Below are positions 49,756 to 56,980 of a stretch of DNA of 64,000 nt, in pieces. A program made the position numbers and the translations under genes. Source of the DNA: a virus; IMG/VR virus record IMGVR_UViG_3300047548_001136, positions 1 to 64,000 of that record; one strand, written 5' to 3'. The notes beneath the pieces are model-generated. The model saw only the letters and a program-made list of their open reading frames with translations, was not told the origin of the DNA and made no database searches. How positions within the stretch are numbered: position 1 is the stretch's first letter; each line of letters starts with the position of its first letter.

Positions 49756-49784
49756 TTGACTAGACGTTAACTAACTACTATATT
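49756..49784 (+). promoter_or_regulatory. Early sigma-70-type promoter for primase
   Basis: TTGACT (49756-49761), 17 bases, TATATT (49779-49784). The primase ATG at 49793 is 8 bases after the -10 box with no ribosome site, so the leader would be about 1-2 bases. Confidence 0.6.
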
Positions 49785-49792
49785 AAGTTGTT

Positions 49793-50773
49793 ATGAATTC
49801 TATTCAAGATGCAATACGTTCTGTAATTCCACCTAAGCATAAAAATGCTACCAAGGGTTGGATAAGCTTTAATGCTCCTTGTTGCACCCATAATGGCGAA
49901 ACTAAGGACATAAAAGGTCGCGGCGGTATGGTTTTTGAAGATGGTGGAGTAATCTATCATTGCTTTAATTGTGGGTTTAAGACTGGTTGGAGACCAGGGT
50001 TGCACTTCGGATTAAAGATCCGTAAACTTATGGAATGGATGGGTATGGACGAAGGCCTCATTATGAGGCTACAGTTCGACGCATTGCGTGACCTTGATGA
50101 GGAAGTTGTTTATCAAGAGCGTATTAAAGAAGCAATACACTTTGAACCACGCGATCTTCCAGAAAACACAGTTAGTTTAGCATCCGCACAAGAGCAGGAT
50201 GCATTAGATGTTGCAAAGTATCTTGATAGCAGGGGCTTTGAATTGCACGACTTTGACTGGATGTGGAGTCCCGCAGAAGGATACAACAGGCGCCTTATAA
50301 TCCCATACACTTGGGAAAATAAAGTTGTAGGTTATACTGCTCGTAGTATTGATTACAACGGCAGCAAAGGCAAATATATTCAACACGTTGGTAGTGATTA
50401 CGTGTTTGGTATGGATCAACAAAAGCGTGATAGTAAGTTTGCACTGTTAAGCGAAGGTCCACTTGATGCAATTTCACTTGGCGGACTTGCAGTACTAACT
50501 AATGAAGTCAATGACCGCAAAGCCGAGATAATCGATACACTGGGACGAGAAATTATCGTTGTACCGGACAGAGACAAAGCAGGCAAGCAATTAGTTAATG
50601 CTGCACTTAAGTATGGATGGAGCGTTGCTTTTCCAGACTGGCAAGATGACATTAAGGATATTGCGGATGCTTGTTTACGCTATGGTAGACTTTACACGTT
50701 AAGATCAATATTATGTAGTAAGCAGTCTAATAAATTAAAGATAGAGTTATTAAGGAAGCGATATGGAATCTAA
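49793..50773 (+). CDS. 61: DNA primase gp61
   Basis: 326 aa. A zinc-ribbon region CCTHNG (30-35) with HCFNCGFK (56-63), then a TOPRIM-type core with LLSEGPLDAISLGG (acidic Glu-Asp) and IIVVPDRDKAGKQL (DxD). This is the T4 gp61 primase layout that makes RNA primers with gp41. The last 11 bases, ATGGAATCTAA, contain both its stop and the start of the radical-SAM gene. Confidence 0.93.
   Translation: MNSIQDAIRSVIPPKHKNATKGWISFNAPCCTHNGETKDIKGRGGMVFEDGGVIYHCFNCGFKTGWRPGLHFGLKIRKLMEWMGMDEGLIMRLQFDALRDLDEEVVYQERIKEAIHFEPRDLPENTVSLASAQEQDALDVAKYLDSRGFELHDFDWMWSPAEGYNRRLIIPYTWENKVVGYTARSIDYNGSKGKYIQHVGSDYVFGMDQQKRDSKFALLSEGPLDAISLGGLAVLTNEVNDRKAEIIDTLGREIIVVPDRDKAGKQLVNAALKYGWSVAFPDWQDDIKDIADACLRYGRLYTLRSILCSKQSNKLKIELLRKRYGI
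50763..50773 (+). repeat. Direct repeat, left copy: ATGGAATCTAA
   Basis: Exact 11-base repeat of 51643-51653; flanking bases differ. Each copy is at once the end of one gene (GGA ATC TAA) and the start of the next (ATG GAA TCT AA). Confidence 0.9.
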
Positions 50774-51653
50774 ATTTCCTTTAGATTTTAGTAATTTTGA
50801 ATTAGAGATTACTAACAGATGTAATCTAGCTTGTCCAAGGTGTGCAAGAACAGACTTTATTGAAAAGTTTCCTAAAGCATGGCTTAACCACGATTTAAGC
50901 TTAGATCATTTTAAAATTTTTATTGCTCCAGTACTAGATCAAATAGAAATATTTGAATTTAAAGGAACGATGGGCGACCCAATATTTCATCCTGAATTCA
51001 TTGAATGGATTAAATGGGCAAAAGGTCAAAATAAAAAAGTATACATTCATACCAACGGACAAAGCGGCACAACTCTTTGGAAAAAGCTTGCATGGTTATT
51101 AGATAAAAATGATAAGGTAGTTGTTGGTATTGACGGCACGCCTGAAAATTTTATGACATATAGAGTGAATGCAAGATGGAAAAACATTGTTGAATGTGCA
51201 ACTGCTTTAAAAGATTCGACTACGTTAATATGGCAATTTATAGTTTTTAATTACAATCAAAATGATATTCAGGAAGCACGTAAGTTAAGTAAAGAATTAA
51301 GCTTCGATGAGTTTTTTATTTTACATAGCGATCGTTGGGTTGATGAAAATGATTGGTTAAAGCCAACAGAAAATTCTAAAGAACGTCCCAATGATAAGCA
51401 AGATATTGATCCTTTGTGTATTAAAAAACCAATGCATATTGTAACTGCTGATGGTTATTATATGCCGTGTTGTATGTTAATTGATCATCGATTTAGATAC
51501 AAAACCCCGTGGTCGAAGACATTTGATATACATCAAGTAACCATAAACGATGTAATAAAATCTAGCATAGCAAAGGATTTCTTTGCTAAACTAACTAGTG
51601 AGTCTGCACCTAACTATTGCAGATTTAATTGCGGAAAGTGTAATGGAATCTAA
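50763..51653 (+). CDS. Radical SAM protein, SPASM-like C-terminus
   Basis: 296 aa. CNLACPRC (C20, C24, C27) is the canonical CxxxCxxC [4Fe-4S] site, preceded by a FELEITNR strand. FEFKGTMGDPIFHPEFIEW is the GGE-like/GDP segment, and IHTNGQSGTTLW follows. The end CIKKPMHIVTADGYYMPCCM ... CRFNCGKCNGI has a Cys cluster like SPASM auxiliary cluster proteins. Between primase and helicase it is out of place, and an exact 11-bp direct repeat bounds the gene. Substrate unknown: peptide or sugar modification are both possible. Confidence 0.88.
   Translation: MESKFPLDFSNFELEITNRCNLACPRCARTDFIEKFPKAWLNHDLSLDHFKIFIAPVLDQIEIFEFKGTMGDPIFHPEFIEWIKWAKGQNKKVYIHTNGQSGTTLWKKLAWLLDKNDKVVVGIDGTPENFMTYRVNARWKNIVECATALKDSTTLIWQFIVFNYNQNDIQEARKLSKELSFDEFFILHSDRWVDENDWLKPTENSKERPNDKQDIDPLCIKKPMHIVTADGYYMPCCMLIDHRFRYKTPWSKTFDIHQVTINDVIKSSIAKDFFAKLTSESAPNYCRFNCGKCNGI
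51643..51653 (+). repeat. Direct repeat, right copy: ATGGAATCTAA
   Basis: Right copy of the 11-base repeat, overlapping the radical-SAM stop and the gp41 start. Confidence 0.9.
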
Positions 51654-53028
51654 GTATTCGGTAGATCTACAAAAACTATTTTTAGAAATAATGCTCGCAG
51701 ATGCACAGTCGTTTGTGCGTGTACAAAACATTTATGATCCCGTTAACTTTGATAAGAGTTTGCGATCAGCAGCAACTTTCTTACAGGACTATAGTAAGAA
51801 ATATAATTCATTACCGACAAACGAACAAGTTAAGGCTGGAGCAGGTGTTAGCCTACAAAAGCTCGATGCTGTTGATGACAGCATGATTGATTGGTTTATG
51901 GATGAGTTTGAATCATTCACACGTCATGAAACACTGCTACGTGTAATTCTCAAAAGTGCTGATCTCATTGAAAAAGGTGAGTATGACCCAATTGAAAAAC
52001 TAGTTAAGGATGCAGTACAAATCTCACTAACAAGAGATTTAGGTACTGATTATTTTGATGATCCGCGATCACGTTTGATGAAGTTAAAGTCCAACAACGG
52101 ACAAATGTCTACTGGGTGGCCAACGCTTGATAACAAACTATATGGTGGTTTTAATAGAGGCGAACTTGAAATCTTTGCAGGCGGTTCAGGTGCAGGTAAG
52201 TCGCTGTTTATGCAGAACTTGGCACTTAACTGGCTTATGAATGGACTTGATGGTGTATACATTACACTAGAACTTAGCGAGGAACTTTGTTCTATGCGTA
52301 TTGACAGTATGCTTACAGGTGTAACAAGCAAAGAGATCTTCAAAGAAATTGATACAGTTGAAATGAAGATTAAAATGGTTGGTAAGAAGGCAGGCAACTT
52401 GCGTATCAAATACATGCCAGCACAAAGCAACGTAAATGATATACGTGCTTACTTAAAAGAACTGCAAGTTCAAACTGGTCGTAAGATTAGTTACTTGTGT
52501 GTAGACTATCTCGATCTTCTAATGCCAGTTAGCGCAAAAGTAAGTCCAAGCGATCTATTCGTAAAAGACAAATACGTATCAGAAGAGTTGCGTAACTTAG
52601 CTCGCGAACTTGATATGGTACTTGTAACAGCATCGCAGTTAAACAGAGGTGCAGTTGAAGAAGTTGAGTTTGATCACAGTCACATCTCAGGGGGTATTTC
52701 TAAGATCAATACAGCAGACAACGTATTTGGTATTTTTACAAGCCGCAGCATGAAGGAACAAGGGCGTTATCAACTACAGTTAATGAAAACACGTAGTTCC
52801 AGCGGTGTTGGACAAAAAGTTGAACTTGAGTTTGATGTAAACACATTGCGTATTATTGATACCGGTGAAGATATTCAAAGTAACTTCAAAAAGCCAAGTT
52901 CTAACATTATGGATAGCATTAAAAATAAGACAAATGTTACTCCAAGTGAAGTAACAGATACACCAAAAGTAACTGCGGAAGTGCAAAGTGCTAAGTTAAA
53001 GCAGATGCTTGCTAACTTGAAAAAGTAA
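51643..53028 (+). CDS. 41: Replicative DNA helicase gp41
   Basis: 461 aa, DnaB-like. A helical N-terminal domain (1-110), linker, then RecA-like motor with TGWPTLDNKLYGGFNRGELEIFAGGSGAGKS (Walker A 180-187), VYITLELSEE, Walker B SYLCVDYLDLL, and LVTASQLNRG (H3-type Gln). The C-terminal tail is Lys/Thr-rich. It unwinds DNA ahead of the leading strand with gp61. ATG at 51643 lies within the right copy of the direct repeat. Confidence 0.94.
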   Translation: MESKYSVDLQKLFLEIMLADAQSFVRVQNIYDPVNFDKSLRSAATFLQDYSKKYNSLPTNEQVKAGAGVSLQKLDAVDDSMIDWFMDEFESFTRHETLLRVILKSADLIEKGEYDPIEKLVKDAVQISLTRDLGTDYFDDPRSRLMKLKSNNGQMSTGWPTLDNKLYGGFNRGELEIFAGGSGAGKSLFMQNLALNWLMNGLDGVYITLELSEELCSMRIDSMLTGVTSKEIFKEIDTVEMKIKMVGKKAGNLRIKYMPAQSNVNDIRAYLKELQVQTGRKISYLCVDYLDLLMPVSAKVSPSDLFVKDKYVSEELRNLARELDMVLVTASQLNRGAVEEVEFDHSHISGGISKINTADNVFGIFTSRSMKEQGRYQLQLMKTRSSSGVGQKVELEFDVNTLRIIDTGEDIQSNFKKPSSNIMDSIKNKTNVTPSEVTDTPKVTAEVQSAKLKQMLANLKK

Positions 53029-53035
53029 AAAATCA

Positions 53036-53043
53036 AATAAATA
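53036..53043 (+). promoter_or_regulatory. Late-promoter-like octamer AATAAATA
   Basis: It ends 7 bases before the ATG at 53051; no ribosome site lies between. Confidence 0.45.
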
Positions 53044-53050
53044 ATTTATT

Positions 53051-53302
53051 ATGAAACGTAGAACTCGTAGCATACTTGATGAAATTACTAATATTGTCCC
53101 AGATCATGATCGTAGCAGTATTATTGAAAGCCGTGCCTTACACATTATTACAAGTGCTGTAAATTTAATTAATTTAATTCGTGAAACGTATGATCCTGAA
53201 ACAGCAGGCGAATTAGAGCGTAGGCTTTTAAACAGCATTAGGGGACAAGATTCAAGTAAATTTATGCGCGGTATACGAAGGACTGACCGCAATGAAGATT
53301 AA
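53051..53302 (+). CDS. Small charged protein, 83 aa
   Basis: The N-terminus is basic (KRRTRSILDEI) and the middle forms an amphipathic helix pair (ALHIITSAVNLINLIRETY; TAGELERRLLNSIRG). It overlaps the next gene by 11 bases. The late octamer before its ATG places it at the head of a virion operon. Function unknown. Confidence 0.6.
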   Translation: MKRRTRSILDEITNIVPDHDRSSIIESRALHIITSAVNLINLIRETYDPETAGELERRLLNSIRGQDSSKFMRGIRRTDRNED

Positions 53303-53888
53303 TGAATTACTTGAAAATCAACCAATCGAAGAAATATTTGGTATTAGTCAACTCGAACAAATTGTTTTAAAAGCATCAAAACAATGGGATGAAGTGGCTA
53401 AAAAATTAATACAAGTGCAACCAGATACTGCACAAGATCCAGATAAGTATGCCCTTGCTTTCATACAGTATCTAGCAAAGTTAGTCAAGGCACGTAATCT
53501 TTCAGATCCAATATTAAGCGGAGCAATGCGTCAATTTTTCAAAACTGCTGGTGGATCAAGTGTAAAGAGTAGATATAATTTACCATACAGTATGCCACCT
53601 GGTAAAATGCCATCTAGTCAGGCAATTACTGCTGCAATCAAAGTTGCTTACACTGCATACCAAGCTGAAAGAAATGCACAGTTGCAACAGCAACAACAAA
53701 CTGCTCAGCAACCTCCTCAATCTGCCCCAATTGCACCAGGTACACAAGCAACATTAAATGGTAATAAATTTACTTGGCTTGGGGCACAATGGAAAAATAA
53801 CAAAACAGGTCGTATGGCAACTAAAGCTCAAGGCGCCGCGCTAACTGCGTCTATAAGACCTACTACTAATGCAGGTACAACACCATGA
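53292..53888 (+). CDS. Putative capsid-targeted protein with Gln-rich linker, 198 aa
   Basis: The N-terminus MKINELLENQPIEEI resembles a capsid-targeting sequence with an L-x-E type site. A helical part (about 20-125) is followed by a Gln-rich stretch (QLQQQQQTAQQPPQ, about 130-146) and a C-terminal domain GNKFTWLGAQWKNNKTGRMA that looks like a small beta hairpin repeat seen in other phage internal proteins. Function unknown. Confidence 0.6.
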   Translation: MKINELLENQPIEEIFGISQLEQIVLKASKQWDEVAKKLIQVQPDTAQDPDKYALAFIQYLAKLVKARNLSDPILSGAMRQFFKTAGGSSVKSRYNLPYSMPPGKMPSSQAITAAIKVAYTAYQAERNAQLQQQQQTAQQPPQSAPIAPGTQATLNGNKFTWLGAQWKNNKTGRMATKAQGAALTASIRPTTNAGTTP

Positions 53889-54571
53889 GCTTTGAATTTG
53901 TAAAAGAATTAAGTGAAGCAAAACTTTTTCGTAATCCCACTAGGCTTGCAAATACAAGTGTAAGCGAAATTGCTGATAATTTCTTTAACGCAATTTTAAG
54001 TCTGCACGTTATGAAAAAGACAGATCCAGAAGCAGCAAGGAAGTACGCACAGCAAACACTTGCTTACGGCAATTTAAATGGATGGAGAAGTTCCGGCAGT
54101 GATCTCCATAATATGGCTCATACGCTAATAAACAATAGACGTTACTCAGATAAAATTGAAATTGATCGTTTAGTTTCTATCCCAGAATTGCAGTATAAAA
54201 CTTATTTAAAAAACGTAGCAAACGGAAAAAATGATCGAGATTTTGATCGTAATTTTCTTTTAACATTGCAGCAACGCCTAGGAATTAGCAGTCCTGGATT
54301 AAAGTCTGCACGTCGTTTGATTGCAGATTGGGATCGTGCTTTGCCAGAAGAACAACAGCTGGCAGCGACTAGAGTTTATATGGGTATACAAAAAGACCTT
54401 CAACAAAGCGATCTTTATAACCCGTATTCACGTACAGTAAAACGTAATAAATTACTTGCTAGAAATGCAGAAATGCCAAAGAGCGTTAAAACTGGTACAC
54501 CGCTTTGGGCTAAGATGGCTATTGCAGGCGTTGCAGGATACGCAATTGGTAAAAAAATAGCTGAATTATAA
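53885..54571 (+). CDS. Putative capsid-targeted protein, 228 aa, with reused C-terminal motif
   Basis: The start MSFEFVKELSEAKLFRN carries a candidate gp21-type LSE/A site. The protein is helical (residues about 25-190). It ends with a hydrophobic segment MAIAGVAGYAIGKKIAEL that is nearly identical to the tail of the 59-aa protein at 1262-1441. It is joined to the preceding gene by a 4-base overlap. Possibly a membrane-contacting virion protein; unproven. Confidence 0.6.
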   Translation: MSFEFVKELSEAKLFRNPTRLANTSVSEIADNFFNAILSLHVMKKTDPEAARKYAQQTLAYGNLNGWRSSGSDLHNMAHTLINNRRYSDKIEIDRLVSIPELQYKTYLKNVANGKNDRDFDRNFLLTLQQRLGISSPGLKSARRLIADWDRALPEEQQLAATRVYMGIQKDLQQSDLYNPYSRTVKRNKLLARNAEMPKSVKTGTPLWAKMAIAGVAGYAIGKKIAEL

Positions 54572-54590
54572 TTAATTTTTTAATTCAAAT

Positions 54591-54598
54591 GCTAAATA
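54591..54598 (+). promoter_or_regulatory. Late promoter, GCTAAATA
   Basis: Lies 44 bases before the ATG at 54643; a TAAGGAAAA ribosome site lies between. Confidence 0.6.
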
Positions 54599-54642
54599 AT
54601 TACAGCGCACAAAGCGCAGAAACTTAGATAAGGAAAAATAAA

Positions 54643-55026
54643 ATGGCCGGTGTAGTAAAAGTAAATGGCGATATGGGTGTAGCTGGTGCTGCACAGTTCT
54701 TTGGTGGTTCAAAGATTGCTTTCTTTGGAATGATCGTAAAGAACGGTTCTGGTACAGCAGTTGACATGAGCGGTGAAGGCGGTGTAAACGAAGCATGGGA
54801 AGCAGTATACAAGGCTCTCTCACTAAAGGGTACTCCAGTACTATTCCAGTACGAGAGTGGTGCTTCAGGCGTTGCAAGCTGGGGAATTGAGCAGAACGGT
54901 GCTGGTTGGACTGCTGCTGACATGCAGACAGCTATCCGCGCTCTAGGTACAGCAGTAGGTGCTAACAGCGTAGACGTTTCTGGTACAACTGTAACAGACG
55001 TAGGCTTCAAGCTAGCTGCTGCCTAA
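54643..55026 (+). CDS. Small Gly/Ala-rich virion protein, probably abundant
   Basis: 127 aa with biased codons and higher GC than its neighbours, a single-gene unit with a late promoter (GCTAAATA), a good ribosome site and a 12-bp terminator. The protein is Gly/Ala/Val-rich (MAGVVKVNGDMGVAGAAQFFGG; SASGVASWGIEQNGAGW-like middle), without charged clusters, and looks beta-rich. This suits an abundant structural or decoration protein. No homolog recognised. Confidence 0.65.
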   Translation: MAGVVKVNGDMGVAGAAQFFGGSKIAFFGMIVKNGSGTAVDMSGEGGVNEAWEAVYKALSLKGTPVLFQYESGASGVASWGIEQNGAGWTAADMQTAIRALGTAVGANSVDVSGTTVTDVGFKLAAA

Positions 55027-55031
55027 TAGCA

Positions 55032-55039
55032 GATAAATA
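55032..55039 (+). promoter_or_regulatory. Late-promoter-like octamer GATAAATA before a terminator
   Basis: It ends 7 bases before the terminator hairpin. Transcripts from it would begin near 55045, carrying that hairpin at the 5' end and reaching the ATG at 55078. Confidence 0.4.
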
Positions 55040-55046
55040 AACTAAG

Positions 55047-55077
55047 AAAGCTGCATAACTATTATGCAGCTTTTTTT
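55047..55077 (+). terminator. Strong Rho-independent terminator
   Basis: AAAGCTGCATAA (55047-55058) pairs perfectly with TTATGCAGCTTT (55062-55073), a 3-base loop and a T run to 55077. The next ATG starts at the end of the T run. Confidence 0.92.
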
Positions 55078-55515
55078 ATGACTAATATGCATTTACAATC
55101 TCAATGGCGTGATCCACGCATTCAACCATACACATTAAGCAAGTTAACTCCTATGGACTTGCATACAGATCAACGTTGGAAAACACGTGATCTTCCACGA
55201 ATAGAACAAGATGGTTTATGGTATCCTATCATGTTGTATAAAATTTCTCCTTACTGGTGGCATAATATGTACTGTCGATGGAAACCCAAAGAATACGAAC
55301 ATACTCGTCCAATCATAAACGAAGATGGCATGATATGGGCAGTGAAAATGGGCAGTAATCGATACCAATGTGCAGTTTATTTAGGATACAATACAATAGA
55401 TGCTATTATGTTTAATAATAGCGATGATTGTGTTAAGTTAGCTGTATGGCACAGGGAATGTGATCCGTTAAATAATAAAAACGCTTCACCATATACTGGT
55501 GCATATGGATACTGA
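55078..55515 (+). CDS. ParB-like hypothetical protein, 145 aa
   Basis: LPRIEQDGLWYPIMLYKI, then RPIINEDGMIWAVKMGSNRYQCAVYLGYNTIDAIMF, resembles the ParB/Srx nuclease-like fold (G-x-x-R-x-x-A-x-x-x-x-G). It lacks a helix-turn-helix partition domain. The start codon touches the T run of the terminator and lacks a ribosome site; ATG at 55087 is another start. Function uncertain. Confidence 0.5.
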   Translation: MTNMHLQSQWRDPRIQPYTLSKLTPMDLHTDQRWKTRDLPRIEQDGLWYPIMLYKISPYWWHNMYCRWKPKEYEHTRPIINEDGMIWAVKMGSNRYQCAVYLGYNTIDAIMFNNSDDCVKLAVWHRECDPLNNKNASPYTGAYGY

Positions 55516-55517
55516 AA

Positions 55518-55928
55518 ATGTTACACAGGTATATTCTTTTTACCACAGTTGATATCACACAAACTAATGTAAAAATTAAATCAAATATTGATGATTGGGG
55601 TTTGCAGCGCAATCAACAAAGGAATTTAGATACAGTAGTACAAACACTTGGATTGCGTAGTCAACCTATTAACATCCATGTAACTCAATTTTTTCGTAAT
55701 CCACGTTTATTTGATTTAGGTTCAAATTTACCAGAAGAGTGTAACATATGGCAAATGGAATTTGATATTGAGCACGAAGATGCATTTGGTGAAAACTGCG
55801 AAGTTGCACTAAAAGATTTAAATTATGTACCCTTAATTAACGGATTGACAGAAACACAACCTGCTTTCCCCCCTGTTTTTCAAACAACTGGGACCTTCAA
55901 AAACATAAACATTATTTCTTTGCCCTAA
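55518..55928 (+). CDS. Conserved hypothetical phage protein, 136 aa
   Basis: RYILFTTVDITQTNV opens with strands, and DDWGLQRNQQRNLDTVVQTLGLRSQPINIHV is a pattern I recall from uncharacterised proteins of marine T4-like phages. The C-terminus is Pro/Phe-rich. It lies 2 bases after the ParB-like gene and before a late promoter. Probably virion-related; function unknown. Confidence 0.55.
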   Translation: MLHRYILFTTVDITQTNVKIKSNIDDWGLQRNQQRNLDTVVQTLGLRSQPINIHVTQFFRNPRLFDLGSNLPEECNIWQMEFDIEHEDAFGENCEVALKDLNYVPLINGLTETQPAFPPVFQTTGTFKNINIISLP

Positions 55929-55930
55929 TT

Positions 55931-55938
55931 TATAAATA
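55931..55938 (+). promoter_or_regulatory. Late promoter, TATAAATA
   Basis: Exact late octamer with a structured leader, 77 bases before the ATG at 56016. Confidence 0.72.
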
Positions 55939-55942
55939 TTCT

Positions 55943-56015
55943 TGTGTAGAGATACACATTAGGCACAAATTAGGCATAACTTAGGCACCCATCGACTATT
56001 AATTAAAGGGTAAAG
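55943..56015 (+). promoter_or_regulatory. Structured leader with GAGA hairpin and three TTAGGCA repeats
   Basis: TGTGTA (55943-55948) pairs with TACACA (55953-55958) around a GAGA tetraloop. Three TTAGGCA copies begin at 55959, 55970 and 55981, an exact 11-base period, followed by AAAGGG. This resembles the gene 32 leader, including the nonamer AGGCATAAC common to both. Confidence 0.6.
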
Positions 56016-56309
56016 ATGTCCTTATCGATTGAAAAACAAAGCCTAGAAGCACACGTTGATTTGTGTGCAGAGAGGTATAAAGGATTGCAGGAAGATTTAG
56101 CAGCTATGTCTACCCGCATAGAAAAGCTAGAAGATGGTATGACTAAACGTATGGATAAAATTGAGTCCAGCGTAACTGAAATTAAGGATATCTTGACTAA
56201 AAAAGAAACAAGTGCCCTTCGCAGTTTAATAACTATTGGTCTTGCTATTATTGCTAGTTTGATAGGAACCGTTGGTGGTCTTGTTTGGTACGTTGTTACT
56301 CGTTCATGA
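56016..56309 (+). CDS. Coiled-coil membrane protein, holin-like (XhlA-type layout)
   Basis: 97 aa. Residues about 8-65 form a heptad-type coiled coil (EDLAAMSTRIEKLEDGMTKRMDKIESSVTEIKDILTKK), and residues 70-93 are one membrane helix (LITIGLAIIASLIGTVGGLVW). The order helix-then-membrane anchor matches haemolysin XhlA-like lysis accessory proteins. It has a late promoter and a structured leader shared with gp32. Holin, spanin or membrane tether are alternatives. Confidence 0.55.
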   Translation: MSLSIEKQSLEAHVDLCAERYKGLQEDLAAMSTRIEKLEDGMTKRMDKIESSVTEIKDILTKKETSALRSLITIGLAIIASLIGTVGGLVWYVVTRS

Positions 56310-56533
56310 GTAAGCGTATATTAATAATGCCTGGAATAGGCATTTATGCATCCCAAGAGATGATAGATATTTTAGAATTAATTGAACTTAATGGCGGAGA
56401 AATCAAAGATGAACAAGTTTCTCCACCGCAAAAAAAGTTGCTAAAGCAACTTCTTGAGCGTAACTTAGTAGCTAGACGGAGAAAAAACAATGAAGTTAGC
56501 TACAGTGTTAGATCAAAAATCAATTGGAAATAA
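56306..56533 (+). CDS. Small winged-helix-like protein, 75 aa
   Basis: It starts at ATG 56306 with ATGA overlap to the previous gene. The N-terminal MSKRILIMPGIGIYASQEMI reads as a short strand/helix, followed by LKQLLERNLVARRRKNNEVSYSV, which resembles the helix and wing of a winged helix fold. It overlaps the next gene by 44 bases. Function unknown. Confidence 0.5.
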   Translation: MSKRILIMPGIGIYASQEMIDILELIELNGGEIKDEQVSPPQKKLLKQLLERNLVARRRKNNEVSYSVRSKINWK

Positions 56534-56954
56534 ACTCAACTACGTTATTGAATCTACTATTCCGACCATTACTAATTTTCCAATCATTTCAAAAGGAAGT
56601 GATTGGGTTCGAGTAAATGATATTCTAATTACACAAAAAAATGATCGTTATAAAGTAACTAGAAAAGGTATCTTTTTAGAAGAATTTTATAAGCGTTCAT
56701 GGGCTGTAGCATATTCTGTGTCGCTATGTCAAAGCGACTATTCTGCCTGTGCTGTTCTTAAAGCAAATAATCATAGACTTGGAAAATATCTAGAAGAAAT
56801 TGAACGTTATAGCTATCACTTAGAACACGCCCAAAACCGAGGAGATTATAGCAAAGAAAAAATTATTTCTGATCGTTTGAGCAGGACACTAGGGGAGTAT
56901 GAGCTAATACTAGAAGAGGTATCTCCACTAATTAAAAGTCAAGTAGTTGTATAA
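56490..56954 (+). CDS. Hypothetical protein, 154 aa
   Basis: The ATG at 56490 follows a CGGAGAAA ribosome site. Strands in the first half (KGSDWVRVNDILITQKNDRYKVT) are followed by long charged helices (YLEEIERYSYHLEHAQNRGDYSKEKI), likely coiled coil, in a layout seen for internal or neck-associated phage proteins. No family recognised. Confidence 0.55.
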   Translation: MKLATVLDQKSIGNKLNYVIESTIPTITNFPIISKGSDWVRVNDILITQKNDRYKVTRKGIFLEEFYKRSWAVAYSVSLCQSDYSACAVLKANNHRLGKYLEEIERYSYHLEHAQNRGDYSKEKIISDRLSRTLGEYELILEEVSPLIKSQVVV

Positions 56955-56957
56955 ATA
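56950..56957 (+). promoter_or_regulatory. Late promoter, TATAAATA
   Basis: Exact octamer overlapping the previous stop, 23 bases before the ATG at 56981; TAGGGA lies between. Confidence 0.7.
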
Positions 56958-56980
56958 AGCAATATAGTAGGGATACCCAA

